Source: CAZRIP01 sp964600165
GTDB taxonomy: Bacteria; Elusimicrobiota; Elusimicrobia; UBA1565; UBA9628
NCBI GenBank assembly: GCA_964600165.1
Contig: CAZRIP010000084.1
Coordinates: 1-17,588 of the forward strand
DNA: 17,588 nt
Direction of reading: 5' to 3'
Part shown: one piece after another, positions 1-5,502 of the stretch
Layout: every line of letters starts with the position of its first letter
How positions within the stretch are numbered: position 1 is the first letter of the stretch
Notes under the pieces: generated by a model
Told to the model about the DNA's origin: nothing
Seen by the model: only the letters and a program-made list of their open reading frames with translations
Databases searched by the model: none
Translations under genes and position numbers: made by a program

Positions 1-58
1 ACGTCCACCGCCTTGTATAGCACAGGAGGCCCCTTGCTTTCATGCTAACTGGTTAGCT
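1..58 (-). other. Possible partial attC at the window edge, after cassette 3
   Basis: On the minus strand the stop codon of the cassette 3 gene (TAA at 55-53) lies inside AGCTAAC (58-52), which resembles the R'' box of an attC site; cassette genes often end inside this box. The rest of the site would run leftwards out of the window. A nearby GTTAGCA on the minus strand (50-44) makes a tight inverted pair, GCTAAC-CA-GTTAGC. The visible 52 bp do not resemble the two well-formed attC sites further right, so this is either a different attC or a degenerate cassette end. Confidence 0.35.
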
Positions 59-622
59 GGCCTTCCCTTGTTTTAATTTCATTATCCCGGCTATGGCAAA
101 GCAAGCAAGCGAAAATCCAAAAACAATATACATCCCGCTCCAGTTAATTCGTGACCACACTGGATCGCAGGGTATGGTGGCCCCGCAAAGCGTTGGGATT
201 GGCGAGACACAGCAACCGTCAACGTCCACCTTGAAGCGATAATAACTCAGCGTCCAGAGAAATGTGAACGCAAGGCCGGTTATGGCCCATCCTCTTGTGG
301 ATGCGAGCCAGCGCCATCGTTCATGCGGTTCTTTCCGGGCTATTGCGGCGGCCAAAATTGAAGCCAAGAAGGAAATCACTACATAAGCCGACGTAATTAT
401 GAGTTCTGTTGAAATGTGCTCTTCAGGCCTTGTGGTGAGGACGCCCCCTATTAAGAGGTAGGTGAACCAGGCAAGAAGTTGAAAACAAAAGACAAGCGGA
501 TAGGCCCGGCCCCAATCACCGGGCCAATATGAAAAAAAGAATTTCGGTGGAAATAGCACGGTTGTGCAAATGAGGACTCCGAAAACCAAGAGAAAGGTCC
601 TGGTGAAGATTTTATTCGTCAT
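53..622 (-). CDS. Integron cassette 3: multi-pass membrane protein of unknown function
   Basis: No family was recognised. From the ATG at 622 the protein is about 189 aa. It has a hydrophobic segment at the N terminus (TFLLVFGVLICTTVLF), further segments around YPLVFCFQLLAWFTYLLIGG, a third near IITSAYVVISFLASILAAA, a fourth around GWAITGLAFTFLWTLSYY and a last one at IVFGFSLACFAIAGIM, so about five membrane spans are likely. Between the last two lies a loop with four cysteines (DGCCVSP, TLCGA, IPCDP) that could form disulfides. Another ATG lies at 634, but it falls inside a leader motif shared with the other cassettes, so 622 is preferred. The gene lies between attC 659-736 and the possible site at the left edge, is less GC-rich than the chromosome, and may be transcribed from an upstream integron promoter. 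Confidence 0.6.
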   Translation of the reverse strand: MTNKIFTRTFLLVFGVLICTTVLFPPKFFFSYWPGDWGRAYPLVFCFQLLAWFTYLLIGGVLTTRPEEHISTELIITSAYVVISFLASILAAAIARKEPHERWRWLASTRGWAITGLAFTFLWTLSYYRFKVDVDGCCVSPIPTLCGATIPCDPVWSRINWSGMYIVFGFSLACFAIAGIMKLKQGKAS

Positions 623-644
623 TCTATTGTGCATCCGCGAACGT
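614..644 (-). repeat. Shared cassette leader motif, copy in cassette 3
   Basis: On the minus strand the motif ACGTTCGCGGATGCACAA occupies 644-627. It is identical to the copy at 2062-2045 in cassette 1 and matches the copy at 1375-1358 in cassette 2 at 15 of 18 positions. Similarity to the cassette 2 copy continues to 614 (9 more matches of 13), through the likely start codon of this cassette's gene. The motif begins 20 nt after the attC crossover side. Its role is unknown. Confidence 0.8.
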
Positions 645-658
645 CTGCTACGCTGTCC

Positions 659-736
659 AGCTAACGCATACGCTGGGCCGCCGGCCAATTGCTGGGACGC
701 GAATGAATGCCGGTCGGTCCAAGCGCATGGTTAGGC
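659..736 (-). other. attC recombination site between cassettes 2 and 3
   Basis: This is a 78-bp imperfect inverted repeat. Read on the cassette strand it starts with GCCTAAC (736-730, R'' box) and ends with GTTAGCT (665-659, R' box). Internal arms also pair: on the plus strand CGCTGGGCCGCCGGC on the left is matched by GCCGGTCGGTCCAAGCG on the right. The middle holds an unpaired spacer. It has the same length and largely the same sequence as the site at 1390-1467, including the shared blocks GAATGCCGG and CAAGCGCATGGTTA on the plus strand. These are features expected of a folded single-stranded attC substrate for an integron integrase. Confidence 0.88.
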
Positions 737-755
737 GGAGTAGAAATTCGATTCA

Positions 756-1352
756 TCATGGGACGTCCGTCTTAACGTCTGTTGAGCTTCCCTTTGTTGA
801 GTCTTTCCCATTGGACAAAAGAGTCCCTGGCTTGATTTCAATGTGTACGCTGTTCCCTGATCCGAAATCTCCGTTGCCAGGTTTGAATATGATGATTAAT
901 TCCTTCCCACGTTCTTTTAAGCGGAAATCCATAAGATCTCGGAGTTCTCTTGAATGCTTCGCCTCAACTATGGAGACTTGTTGTGGATTCACCGGATTCT
1001 TGAGAGCCGACGATAGTTCCAATCTAATTCCCCAAACGGATTCTCGGCCATCTCGCTTTTCCCTGATTGGTAATCCGTAAAGAATCCTCGACTCCGTCGC
1101 TGCGCCAGCTGGTGAACAGCAAATGCATGAGCAGCGTGCGTCCGTGATGTGGCCAATCTGATGTTGGCCGTCCGGACACGTGTGTGGCCGCTTCCCAGAG
1201 AAAGGCTCACCGGCCCGGTCATGACACTCTTTCCACGTCAACGCTGGAGACGCGCCTTGGGCGAAAGGCGGTGCAACCGCCAGTAGCAGCAAGCCGAGTC
1301 CGAGGTTTGCGCTGAAAGACCTTGCCACTGATCCCGTGCTATGACTTCGCAA
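756..1352 (-). CDS. Integron cassette 2: Cys-rich secreted protein of unknown function
   Basis: No family was recognised. A TTG at 1352 gives 198 aa and has GGAGG about 10 nt upstream, inside the shared leader motif. A GTG at 1328 is a shorter alternative with poorer spacing. Both starts keep a signal peptide (core LGLGLLLLAVAPPFA, likely cleavage near AQG-AS). The mature part begins with a cysteine-rich stretch (KECHDRAGE, HTCPDGQH, then CSCICC), suggesting disulfides or metal binding outside the cytoplasm. The C-terminal half is hydrophilic, with beta-strand-like stretches (KELIIIFKPG, SVHIEIKPG). The gene is flanked by attC sites 1390-1467 and 659-736, so it is a single-gene cassette. It has no visible promoter of its own. 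Confidence 0.6.
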   Translation of the reverse strand: MRSHSTGSVARSFSANLGLGLLLLAVAPPFAQGASPALTWKECHDRAGEPFSGKRPHTCPDGQHQIGHITDARCSCICCSPAGAATESRILYGLPIREKRDGRESVWGIRLELSSALKNPVNPQQVSIVEAKHSRELRDLMDFRLKERGKELIIIFKPGNGDFGSGNSVHIEIKPGTLLSNGKDSTKGSSTDVKTDVP

Positions 1353-1375
1353 TTCTCTTATGCCTCCACGAACGT
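1345..1375 (-). repeat. Shared cassette leader motif, copy in cassette 2
   Basis: Minus-strand ACGTTCGTGGAGGCATAA (1375-1358) is the diverged copy of the leader motif found in cassettes 1 and 3 (15 of 18 positions match). It starts 20 nt past the attC crossover side. Here the motif contains GGAGG, a plausible ribosome binding site for the TTG at 1352. Similarity to cassette 3 continues down to 1345. Confidence 0.75.
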
Positions 1376-1389
1376 TTTAGCGCGTTTCC

Positions 1390-1467
1390 GCCTAACGATT
1401 ACGCTGTGCTGCCGGCCAACTGCTGATGCGCGAGTGAATGCCGGCCAGCACAAGCGCATGGTTATGC
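1390..1467 (-). other. attC recombination site between cassettes 1 and 2
   Basis: This is a 78-bp imperfect palindrome. On the cassette strand it runs from GCATAAC (1467-1461) to GTTAGGC (1396-1390), the latter a perfect GTTRRRY box. The internal arms GTGCTGGCCGGC and GCCGGCAGCAC pair around a short spacer. The site begins 4 nt after the antitoxin stop codon, which is typical of a compact cassette. Its strong similarity to the site at 659-736 shows both cassettes carry attC sites of one type. Confidence 0.9.
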
Positions 1468-1471
1468 GTCC

Positions 1472-1723
1472 TCAGGCAGCGTATTGATGGATCAATTCCG
1501 AGACGAATGTTTGGTATGGAATTCCCATCCGTTTGGCCTTTTGTTTGATGCTTTGCAAATCCTGGCTATTGACCCGGATATTCAGGACGGCATCCTTCTT
1601 GCGCCTGGCTATGGCTGCGGCAATCCGGTCAAATTCTGCTTTGGGCGCGGGGCGGTACTCGCCACGTTCTATGGCGCGCTCAATTGCCTTTTCGCTGGGT
1701 GTGAGAACGATTCGCCTTTTCAT
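1472..1723 (-). CDS. CopG/RHH-family antitoxin (COG5304-like), cassette 1
   Basis: The protein is 83 aa from the ATG at 1723. That start overlaps the toxin stop codon (ATGA) and has GGAGA 7 nt upstream; an in-frame upstream start at 1744 is less likely. The N terminus (MKRRIVLTPSEKAIE) and the C-terminal ribbon-helix-helix half (VLNIRVNSQDLQSIKQKA, then GIPYQTFVSELIHQY) match small DNA-binding antitoxins that neutralise BrnT-like toxins and repress their own operon. The gene order, toxin first and antitoxin second, is that of BrnT/BrnA-type systems. Placement next to attC 1390-1467 marks it as a cassette gene. Toxin-antitoxin cassettes are known to stabilise integron arrays. Confidence 0.85.
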   Translation of the reverse strand: MKRRIVLTPSEKAIERAIERGEYRPAPKAEFDRIAAAIARRKKDAVLNIRVNSQDLQSIKQKAKRMGIPYQTFVSELIHQYAA

Positions 1724-1977
1724 TTGAATTCTCCAAGTCGCCATCTCTTCGTATATTTCCGGCTTGGGAAGATCGTTTTGAGGAATAGCTCATCGCCTTT
1801 CTGCACGTATGGCACCGTTAATATATAGCCATTCAGCTCGAAGAGCATAAGCATTTGATGTGGCTTCGTTGGATGCTCTTCGATCGTGATGAATTTAGCG
1901 CGGAGAACTTCCTCAAAGGATGTTCCTCTCGTCCGCTTAAGCCATTCGTTCTTGAGAGGGTCCCACCGGATTGGCAT
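1720..1977 (-). CDS. BrnT-like ribonuclease toxin, cassette 1
   Basis: This 85-aa protein starts at the ATG at 1977. It begins with IRWDPLKNEWLKRTRGTSFEE and ends with LFLKTIFPSRKYTKR, the hallmarks of the small BrnT-related (COG2929-like) toxin family, whose members are ribonucleases blocked by an RHH antitoxin. The W-D-P-x-K-N start, SFEEV helix and LKTIFPSRK strand are all present, so the toxin looks intact. It overlaps the antitoxin by 4 nt. It has a strong promoter of its own (1986-2014) and no Shine-Dalgarno; the -10 box is only 8 nt from the ATG, suggesting a leaderless message. The exact subfamily name is uncertain. Confidence 0.8.
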   Translation of the reverse strand: MPIRWDPLKNEWLKRTRGTSFEEVLRAKFITIEEHPTKPHQMLMLFELNGYILTVPYVQKGDELFLKTIFPSRKYTKRWRLGEFK

Positions 1978-1985
1978 CTGTCTTT

Positions 1986-2014
1986 AGTGTAATACAGATG
2001 TATATACGTGTCAA
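1986..2014 (-). promoter_or_regulatory. Sigma70-type promoter of the cassette 1 toxin-antitoxin operon
   Basis: On the minus strand a perfect TTGACA (2014-2009) is followed by a 17-nt spacer and TACACT (1991-1986, 4 of 6 to TATAAT). The -10 box ends 8 nt before the toxin ATG, so transcription would start at or next to the start codon. A promoter inside the cassette is usual for toxin-antitoxin cassettes, because they must be expressed wherever they sit in an array. Confidence 0.75.
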
Positions 2015-2044
2015 GGAGCGAAAGGTGTGGCTACGACGCCGTCT

Positions 2045-2062
2045 TTGTGCATCCGCGAACGT
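2045..2062 (-). repeat. Shared cassette leader motif, copy in cassette 1
   Basis: Minus-strand ACGTTCGCGGATGCACAA is identical over 18 nt to the copy in cassette 3 (644-627). It begins about 15 nt after the proposed crossover point at 2078. Here it lies upstream of the toxin promoter and about 70 nt before the toxin start, so it is neither the ribosome binding site nor the core promoter of that gene. Confidence 0.75.
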
Positions 2063-2071
2063 GAATAGGAC

Positions 2072-2221
2072 GCATAACGCATGAATATGCCGTTCCGCCT
2101 TTGCGGGTAGGGTGGGGGAGTGGCATTGAGGGAAGTGTAGTGCCGATTTGCACTTTTTGCCAGGTGTGGGGGCTTTGGCCACGGGAAAGGCGGATTTGAA
2201 TGCGGCCTTTGTCGGGTGGGG
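2072..2221 (-). other. Probable attI region between the integrase stop and cassette 1
   Basis: This non-coding 150 bp lies between the integrase stop codon and the first cassette. It ends on the cassette strand in CGTTATGC (2079-2072), whose GTTATGC is the same as the complement of the left-hand box of attC 1390-1467 (GCATAAC). That is what is expected at an attI/attC junction. No folded attC-like palindrome spans it. A 9-bp inverted pair, TCCGCCTTT (2094-2102) and AAAGGCGGA (2186-2194), brackets the centre. A degenerate long attC is an alternative reading. The position is inferred from the core box and context; integrase binding sites were not identified. Confidence 0.6.
2134..2163 (-). promoter_or_regulatory. 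Weak candidate cassette promoter (Pc-like) inside attI
   Basis: Minus-strand CTGGCA (2163-2158, 4 of 6 to TTGACA), 18-nt spacer, then TACACT (2139-2134, 4 of 6 to TATAAT). It points into the cassette array and its -10 hexamer equals that of the cassette 1 promoter. It is a plausible driver of promoterless cassettes 2 and 3, but the match is weak. Confidence 0.3.
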
Positions 2222-3442
2222 TCATAGGCCGAGTTGGTCGGCGGGGCTGCGCACGCCTTTGCCGCCGCGGTTGAGGACGTGCGTATAGATCATCGTGGTG
2301 CTCACGTCGTTATGCCCGAGCAGCTCCTGGACCGTCCGGATGTCATAACCGTCCTCCAAAAGGTGCGTCGCGAACGAATGCCGCAATGAGTGGCACGTCG
2401 CGGGCTTGGCGATGCCCGATCTTAAGCGGGCGGCTTTGATGGCTTTTTGGAGCACCGTTTCGTGCAGATGGTGTCGCCGTCGTTCTCCGGTCATTCCGTC
2501 GCGGTAGTAATAGGCCGCTGGAAACGCCCATTGCCATCCCCACTCTTTCGGAGCGTTGGGATACTTGCGCGCCAAAGCGTTCGGCAACTCCACCGCGCCG
2601 AGGCCTCGGCTCAAGTCGGACTCGTGCTGGCGCTTCACTCGTTCGAGGTGCGCTCGCATCGGCTCCTGGAGGCCGAGCGGGAACATCGTGTAGCGGTCCT
2701 TGCCGCCCTTGCCCGCGCGCACGACGATCTGGTTCTGCGCGAAGTCGAGGTCCTTGACCCTCAGGCGGCAGCATTCGAGCAGGCGCAGGCCGCAGCCGTA
2801 GAGAAGCGTCGCCATCAGCTTCGGCGTGCCGTCCATGAGGCCGAGGATCTTGCGGACCTCGTCGCGGGCGAGCACGACGGGCAGGCGCGCTGGGCGCTTG
2901 GCGCGGACGACGCCGTCGATCAGGCCGAGCTTGCGGCCCAGGACCTGCTCGTAGAAGAAGAGGATCGCGTTGAAGGCCTGGTTCTGGGTCGCGGCGCTGA
3001 CGCGGTCGATCTCGGCGAGCTTGGTCAAGAACGCGGCGACTTGCGGCTCGGCGAGCTCGGCGGGGTCGACGCCGCCGCTCGCGACGATGAAGCGCTCCAG
3101 CCAGGCTACGTATTGCTGCTCGGTGCTGGGGCTGTAGTGGCGCGTGCGGATCGCCTGGCGCAGGCGCTTGATGAACGGCAGCTCGCCGGGGCGTTCCGGC
3201 CGGTGGCCTTCGGCCGGGGAGTCCTGCGACAAGAGAAGCGCGACTTTCTCGCGCATGCCCTCGACGTCGGGGACGGTCCAGAACTTCTCCTCATGATGCC
3301 AGCGGCGGCCCGGGACCTCGCGGATGCGCGCGACGATCTCGGGGGAGTAGCGGAAACGCACGATGAGCCGGCCCGAGGGGCCGGGTTCGACTTGGATCTG
3401 GTCCATATAACGTATACGAGCGACCCCCCGAAAAAGTTCCAT
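2222..3442 (-). CDS. intI: Integron integrase (tyrosine recombinase) with N-terminal extension
   Basis: The 406-aa protein recombines attC and attI sites to capture and shuffle cassettes. The core-binding domain starts near residue 88 (IRTRHYSPSTEQQYV) and the catalytic domain near 185. The catalytic residues are R220, K245, H351, R354, H377 and Y386; their spacing equals that of IntI1 R146/K171/H277/R280/H303/Y312 with a constant offset of 74. The integron-specific insert is present (YPNAPKEWGWQWAFPA, about 294-309, and HHLHETVLQKA), which separates it from XerC/XerD. Residues about 13-75 form an extra domain (FRYSPEIVARI, PGRRWHHEEKFWTVP) like the HARP-type module of some bacterial recombinases. 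The ATG at 3442 has only a short GGAG just upstream; the ATG at 3406 (residue 13) is an alternative. The gene sits 39 bp after the carbonic anhydrase gene on the same strand and reads towards the cassettes. Confidence 0.95.
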   Translation of the reverse strand: MELFRGVARIRYMDQIQVEPGPSGRLIVRFRYSPEIVARIREVPGRRWHHEEKFWTVPDVEGMREKVALLLSQDSPAEGHRPERPGELPFIKRLRQAIRTRHYSPSTEQQYVAWLERFIVASGGVDPAELAEPQVAAFLTKLAEIDRVSAATQNQAFNAILFFYEQVLGRKLGLIDGVVRAKRPARLPVVLARDEVRKILGLMDGTPKLMATLLYGCGLRLLECCRLRVKDLDFAQNQIVVRAGKGGKDRYTMFPLGLQEPMRAHLERVKRQHESDLSRGLGAVELPNALARKYPNAPKEWGWQWAFPAAYYYRDGMTGERRRHHLHETVLQKAIKAARLRSGIAKPATCHSLRHSFATHLLEDGYDIRTVQELLGHNDVSTTMIYTHVLNRGGKGVRSPADQLGL

Positions 3443-3481
3443 GCTCCGACGGGTGACGAGGGCCTCGAGGGGACGCCGAAG

Positions 3482-4096
3482 CTACTCGAAGAAGTCGACG
3501 GCGCCGGTCTGGAGGGAATACTCGGCGCCGACGATCAGCAGGCCGCTTTTCTCGACCAGGTCCTCGAGGATCTCGGAGCCGTGGCGCAGGTGCAGCACGG
3601 AGGCGCGCACGTTCTGGCGGATGGCCTTCTCGGCGAGCGCTTGTTGCGAGATGTGGGGGTCGGACTCGAGCAGGTTCAGCACGGAGGGCCGCACGCGGTC
3701 GACGATCGAGCGCAGGTTCGGCGATTGCTTGTCGGAGGGCCGGCGCAGCTCCTCCAGCGTGGCCGCGATGGCGCCGCAGCCCGAGTGGCCGAGGACGACG
3801 ACGAGCGGCGTCCCGAACTTCGCGGCGGCGAACTCGACGCTGCCGACTTGCGAGGGCGCGACGATGTTGCCGGCGACGCGGATCACGAAGAGGTCTCCCA
3901 GGCCCTGGTCGAAGACGAGCTCGGCCGGCACGCGCGCGTCCGAGCAGCCGAGGACGATGGCGATGGGGTCTTGGGCGCGGTTCAGATCGGCCAGCGTCGT
4001 GTGCGTCGTCAGCGGGCGGTCGGCGCGCGCGCTTTCGACGAAGCGCGCGTTGCCGTCCTTCAGACGCTTGAGGGCTTCTTGGGCTTTATTTTTCAT
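3482..4096 (-). CDS. Beta-class carbonic anhydrase
   Basis: This 204-aa cytoplasmic zinc enzyme interconverts CO2 and bicarbonate. The zinc ligands and catalytic dyad of beta-carbonic anhydrases are all visible: C51-S-D53-A-R55, then H104-S-G-C107. The length and the FVIRVAGNIV and SVEFAAAKFG blocks are typical. The ATG overlaps the stop codon of the upstream acyltransferase/PPTase gene (ATGA) and has no Shine-Dalgarno, so translation is probably coupled. As the last gene of the lipid operon it may feed bicarbonate to acetyl-CoA carboxylase for malonyl-CoA supply, but that link is inferred from context. It is a stand-alone enzyme, without the membrane domain of SulP fusions. Confidence 0.95.
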   Translation of the reverse strand: MKNKAQEALKRLKDGNARFVESARADRPLTTHTTLADLNRAQDPIAIVLGCSDARVPAELVFDQGLGDLFVIRVAGNIVAPSQVGSVEFAAAKFGTPLVVVLGHSGCGAIAATLEELRRPSDKQSPNLRSIVDRVRPSVLNLLESDPHISQQALAEKAIRQNVRASVLHLRHGSEILEDLVEKSGLLIVGAEYSLQTGAVDFFE

Positions 4097-5496
4097 GAGA
4101 TCATGAACGAGTACGCCGCGTAGCGGCCCGAGTGCGACAGCGACACGCCCCAGTCCTTGGGGCGGCCGTTGCGCAGCACGCGCGGCATCGACGTCTCCTC
4201 GGTGAAGGCCAGCACGGCCGGCGACGGGATGTCGTCCGACGACTCGGCGATGAAGCGCAGGCAGCGCTCGCGGACCTCGGCGTGGCGGTCGGCGCCGCGC
4301 GGCAGCTCCTCGACCTTATAAAGGTAGTCGCCCGGGTTCTCGTCGTCGCCGATCGAGCCGCCGCGCAGGATGCAGACGCAGTGGATCTTGTCGGCGTCGT
4401 CGTCGGTGAAGGCCAGGTCGCACTCGGCGCCGGTCGGCAGGTGCCGGACCTTGCGGCGGAACAGGTCGGCCTCGAGGTGCGTGAACGCGCCGTTGGGCGT
4501 CGTGATGCCGGCCTGCGTGAACGCCTTGAAGGCGGCCTCCTTGGCGGCGAAGAGCTTCCAGAACTCGGCGAAGCGCCGGGCCGGCGGCTGCGTGTCCCAG
4601 TGGGCGCGCTCCTTGGGCGTCAGATGGCGCGTCAGCCACTCCTCGTCGGCGTCGCCGGTGGAGGGGTCGATGTCTTCCGTGAGAAGAGGGTCCTTGAGGT
4701 CGACGACGTCGTTGCCGGAGCAGTTGCGCGGAAGAGCCGACTTCTTCCACCACTCGTCTTGCAGGCGCGCGATCTCGTCGAACAGGCGCTGCGAGATCTG
4801 GCGGCCGTTGGTCTCGCCGGGGCGCGCGCCGTCGACGAGCGACGCCACCGCGCGGATGCGGTCGCCCTTCTTGGGGATCGCCGTCGTGTAGTGCTGCTCC
4901 TCGCCGCGCAGGTAGACGCACAGGAACTTCGCCTTCGGCACCTCGAGGGCGAGGTTGCCGAGGAAATCCTTCGGCTTGCGCCGGTCGAACCAGCCGCTGC
5001 GCGCGCGGCCGGCCTCGGGATAGACGAAGACGGCGCCGTCGTGGTTCAAGACCCAGACGAGCTTCTGGAAGGCGGTCTGGCGCCATTGGACGGACTTTTC
5101 GTCCTCGCCTTCTCTCAGAAACGGGATGCAGCGGCACAGGTACATCAGCGAGCGGATCAGCCGCTGCTTGAACCAGCCGCCGAGGTGGTAATAGTTGCGG
5201 TACTCCGGCGTCGACCACGGGATCAGGCGCGACTCGCCCGCGCGCGACAGGGGGAACAGCGCGCGGTAGATGAGGAAGGAGTCGATCAGCGTGAGATGGT
5301 TCGCGGCCCAGATCAACGGCCCTTTATGAGAGTCAAGCTGGGGCCAGAGCTGCGCGCGCAGCTCGTCGACGTCGACGAACTCGTAGCGGTAATAGAACGC
5401 CAGCGCGAGCTCGACGAAGGCGTGGACCGGGAAAGTGGACAGGGAGCTCCACCATTGCTGCCGGCGGAGCTCCCTGAGTCCTTGCTCTGAGAGCAC
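4093..5496 (-). CDS. Fusion of PlsC-type acyltransferase and 4'-phosphopantetheinyl transferase
   Basis: The 467-aa protein has two domains. Residues about 20-250 form a PlsC/LPLAT acyltransferase: N66-H67-(x4)-D72 is the catalytic HX4D motif and VYPEAGRARSG (about 159-169) is the substrate-binding FPEG-like block. Residues about 258-467 form an AcpS-type phosphopantetheinyl transferase: GNDVVDL (D263) and FAAKEAAFKAF (K319, E320, K324) are the Mg/CoA-binding motifs, and RVLRNGRP...VSLSHSGRYAA closes the fold. A stretch of about 60 residues (roughly 370-430) is longer than in stand-alone AcpS. One protein would thus arm the carrier protein and move an acyl chain to an acceptor. The start is a GTG directly after AAGGA, which is too close for a standard ribosome binding site; an in-frame stop two codons upstream excludes anything earlier. 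It follows the 300-aa gene by 6 nt. Confidence 0.88.
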   Translation of the reverse strand: MLSEQGLRELRRQQWWSSLSTFPVHAFVELALAFYYRYEFVDVDELRAQLWPQLDSHKGPLIWAANHLTLIDSFLIYRALFPLSRAGESRLIPWSTPEYRNYYHLGGWFKQRLIRSLMYLCRCIPFLREGEDEKSVQWRQTAFQKLVWVLNHDGAVFVYPEAGRARSGWFDRRKPKDFLGNLALEVPKAKFLCVYLRGEEQHYTTAIPKKGDRIRAVASLVDGARPGETNGRQISQRLFDEIARLQDEWWKKSALPRNCSGNDVVDLKDPLLTEDIDPSTGDADEEWLTRHLTPKERAHWDTQPPARRFAEFWKLFAAKEAAFKAFTQAGITTPNGAFTHLEADLFRRKVRHLPTGAECDLAFTDDDADKIHCVCILRGGSIGDDENPGDYLYKVEELPRGADRHAEVRERCLRFIAESSDDIPSPAVLAFTEETSMPRVLRNGRPKDWGVSLSHSGRYAAYSFMIS

Positions 5497-5502
5497 TCCT
5501 TT

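Noticed and set aside
703..1080. Plus-strand open frame of 125 codons in cassette 2
   Set aside because: It starts inside the attC site and overlaps the minus-strand gene that has a signal peptide and the correct cassette orientation. No ribosome binding site was seen.
1484..1828. Plus-strand open frame of 114 codons over the toxin-antitoxin pair
   Set aside because: The minus-strand genes match known toxin and antitoxin patterns and have a promoter and a Shine-Dalgarno; the plus-strand frame has neither.
2094..2194. Inverted repeat TCCGCCTTT / AAAGGCGGA as a third full attC site
   Set aside because: The outer boxes expected of an attC are not present on the integrase side (only GTCGGGT near 2211-2217), and the span is much longer than the two real 78-bp sites. 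The region is better explained as attI.
2447..4123. 558-codon open frame on the plus strand
   Set aside because: It runs antisense through the integrase and carbonic anhydrase genes, whose catalytic motifs are complete on the minus strand. Its composition (Asp/Ala/Leu/Arg-rich, no motifs) is that of a GC-rich antisense frame.
4132..5490. 452-codon open frame on the plus strand
   Set aside because: It is antisense to the acyltransferase/PPTase fusion and shows only low-complexity Arg/Ala/Val/Leu-rich sequence.
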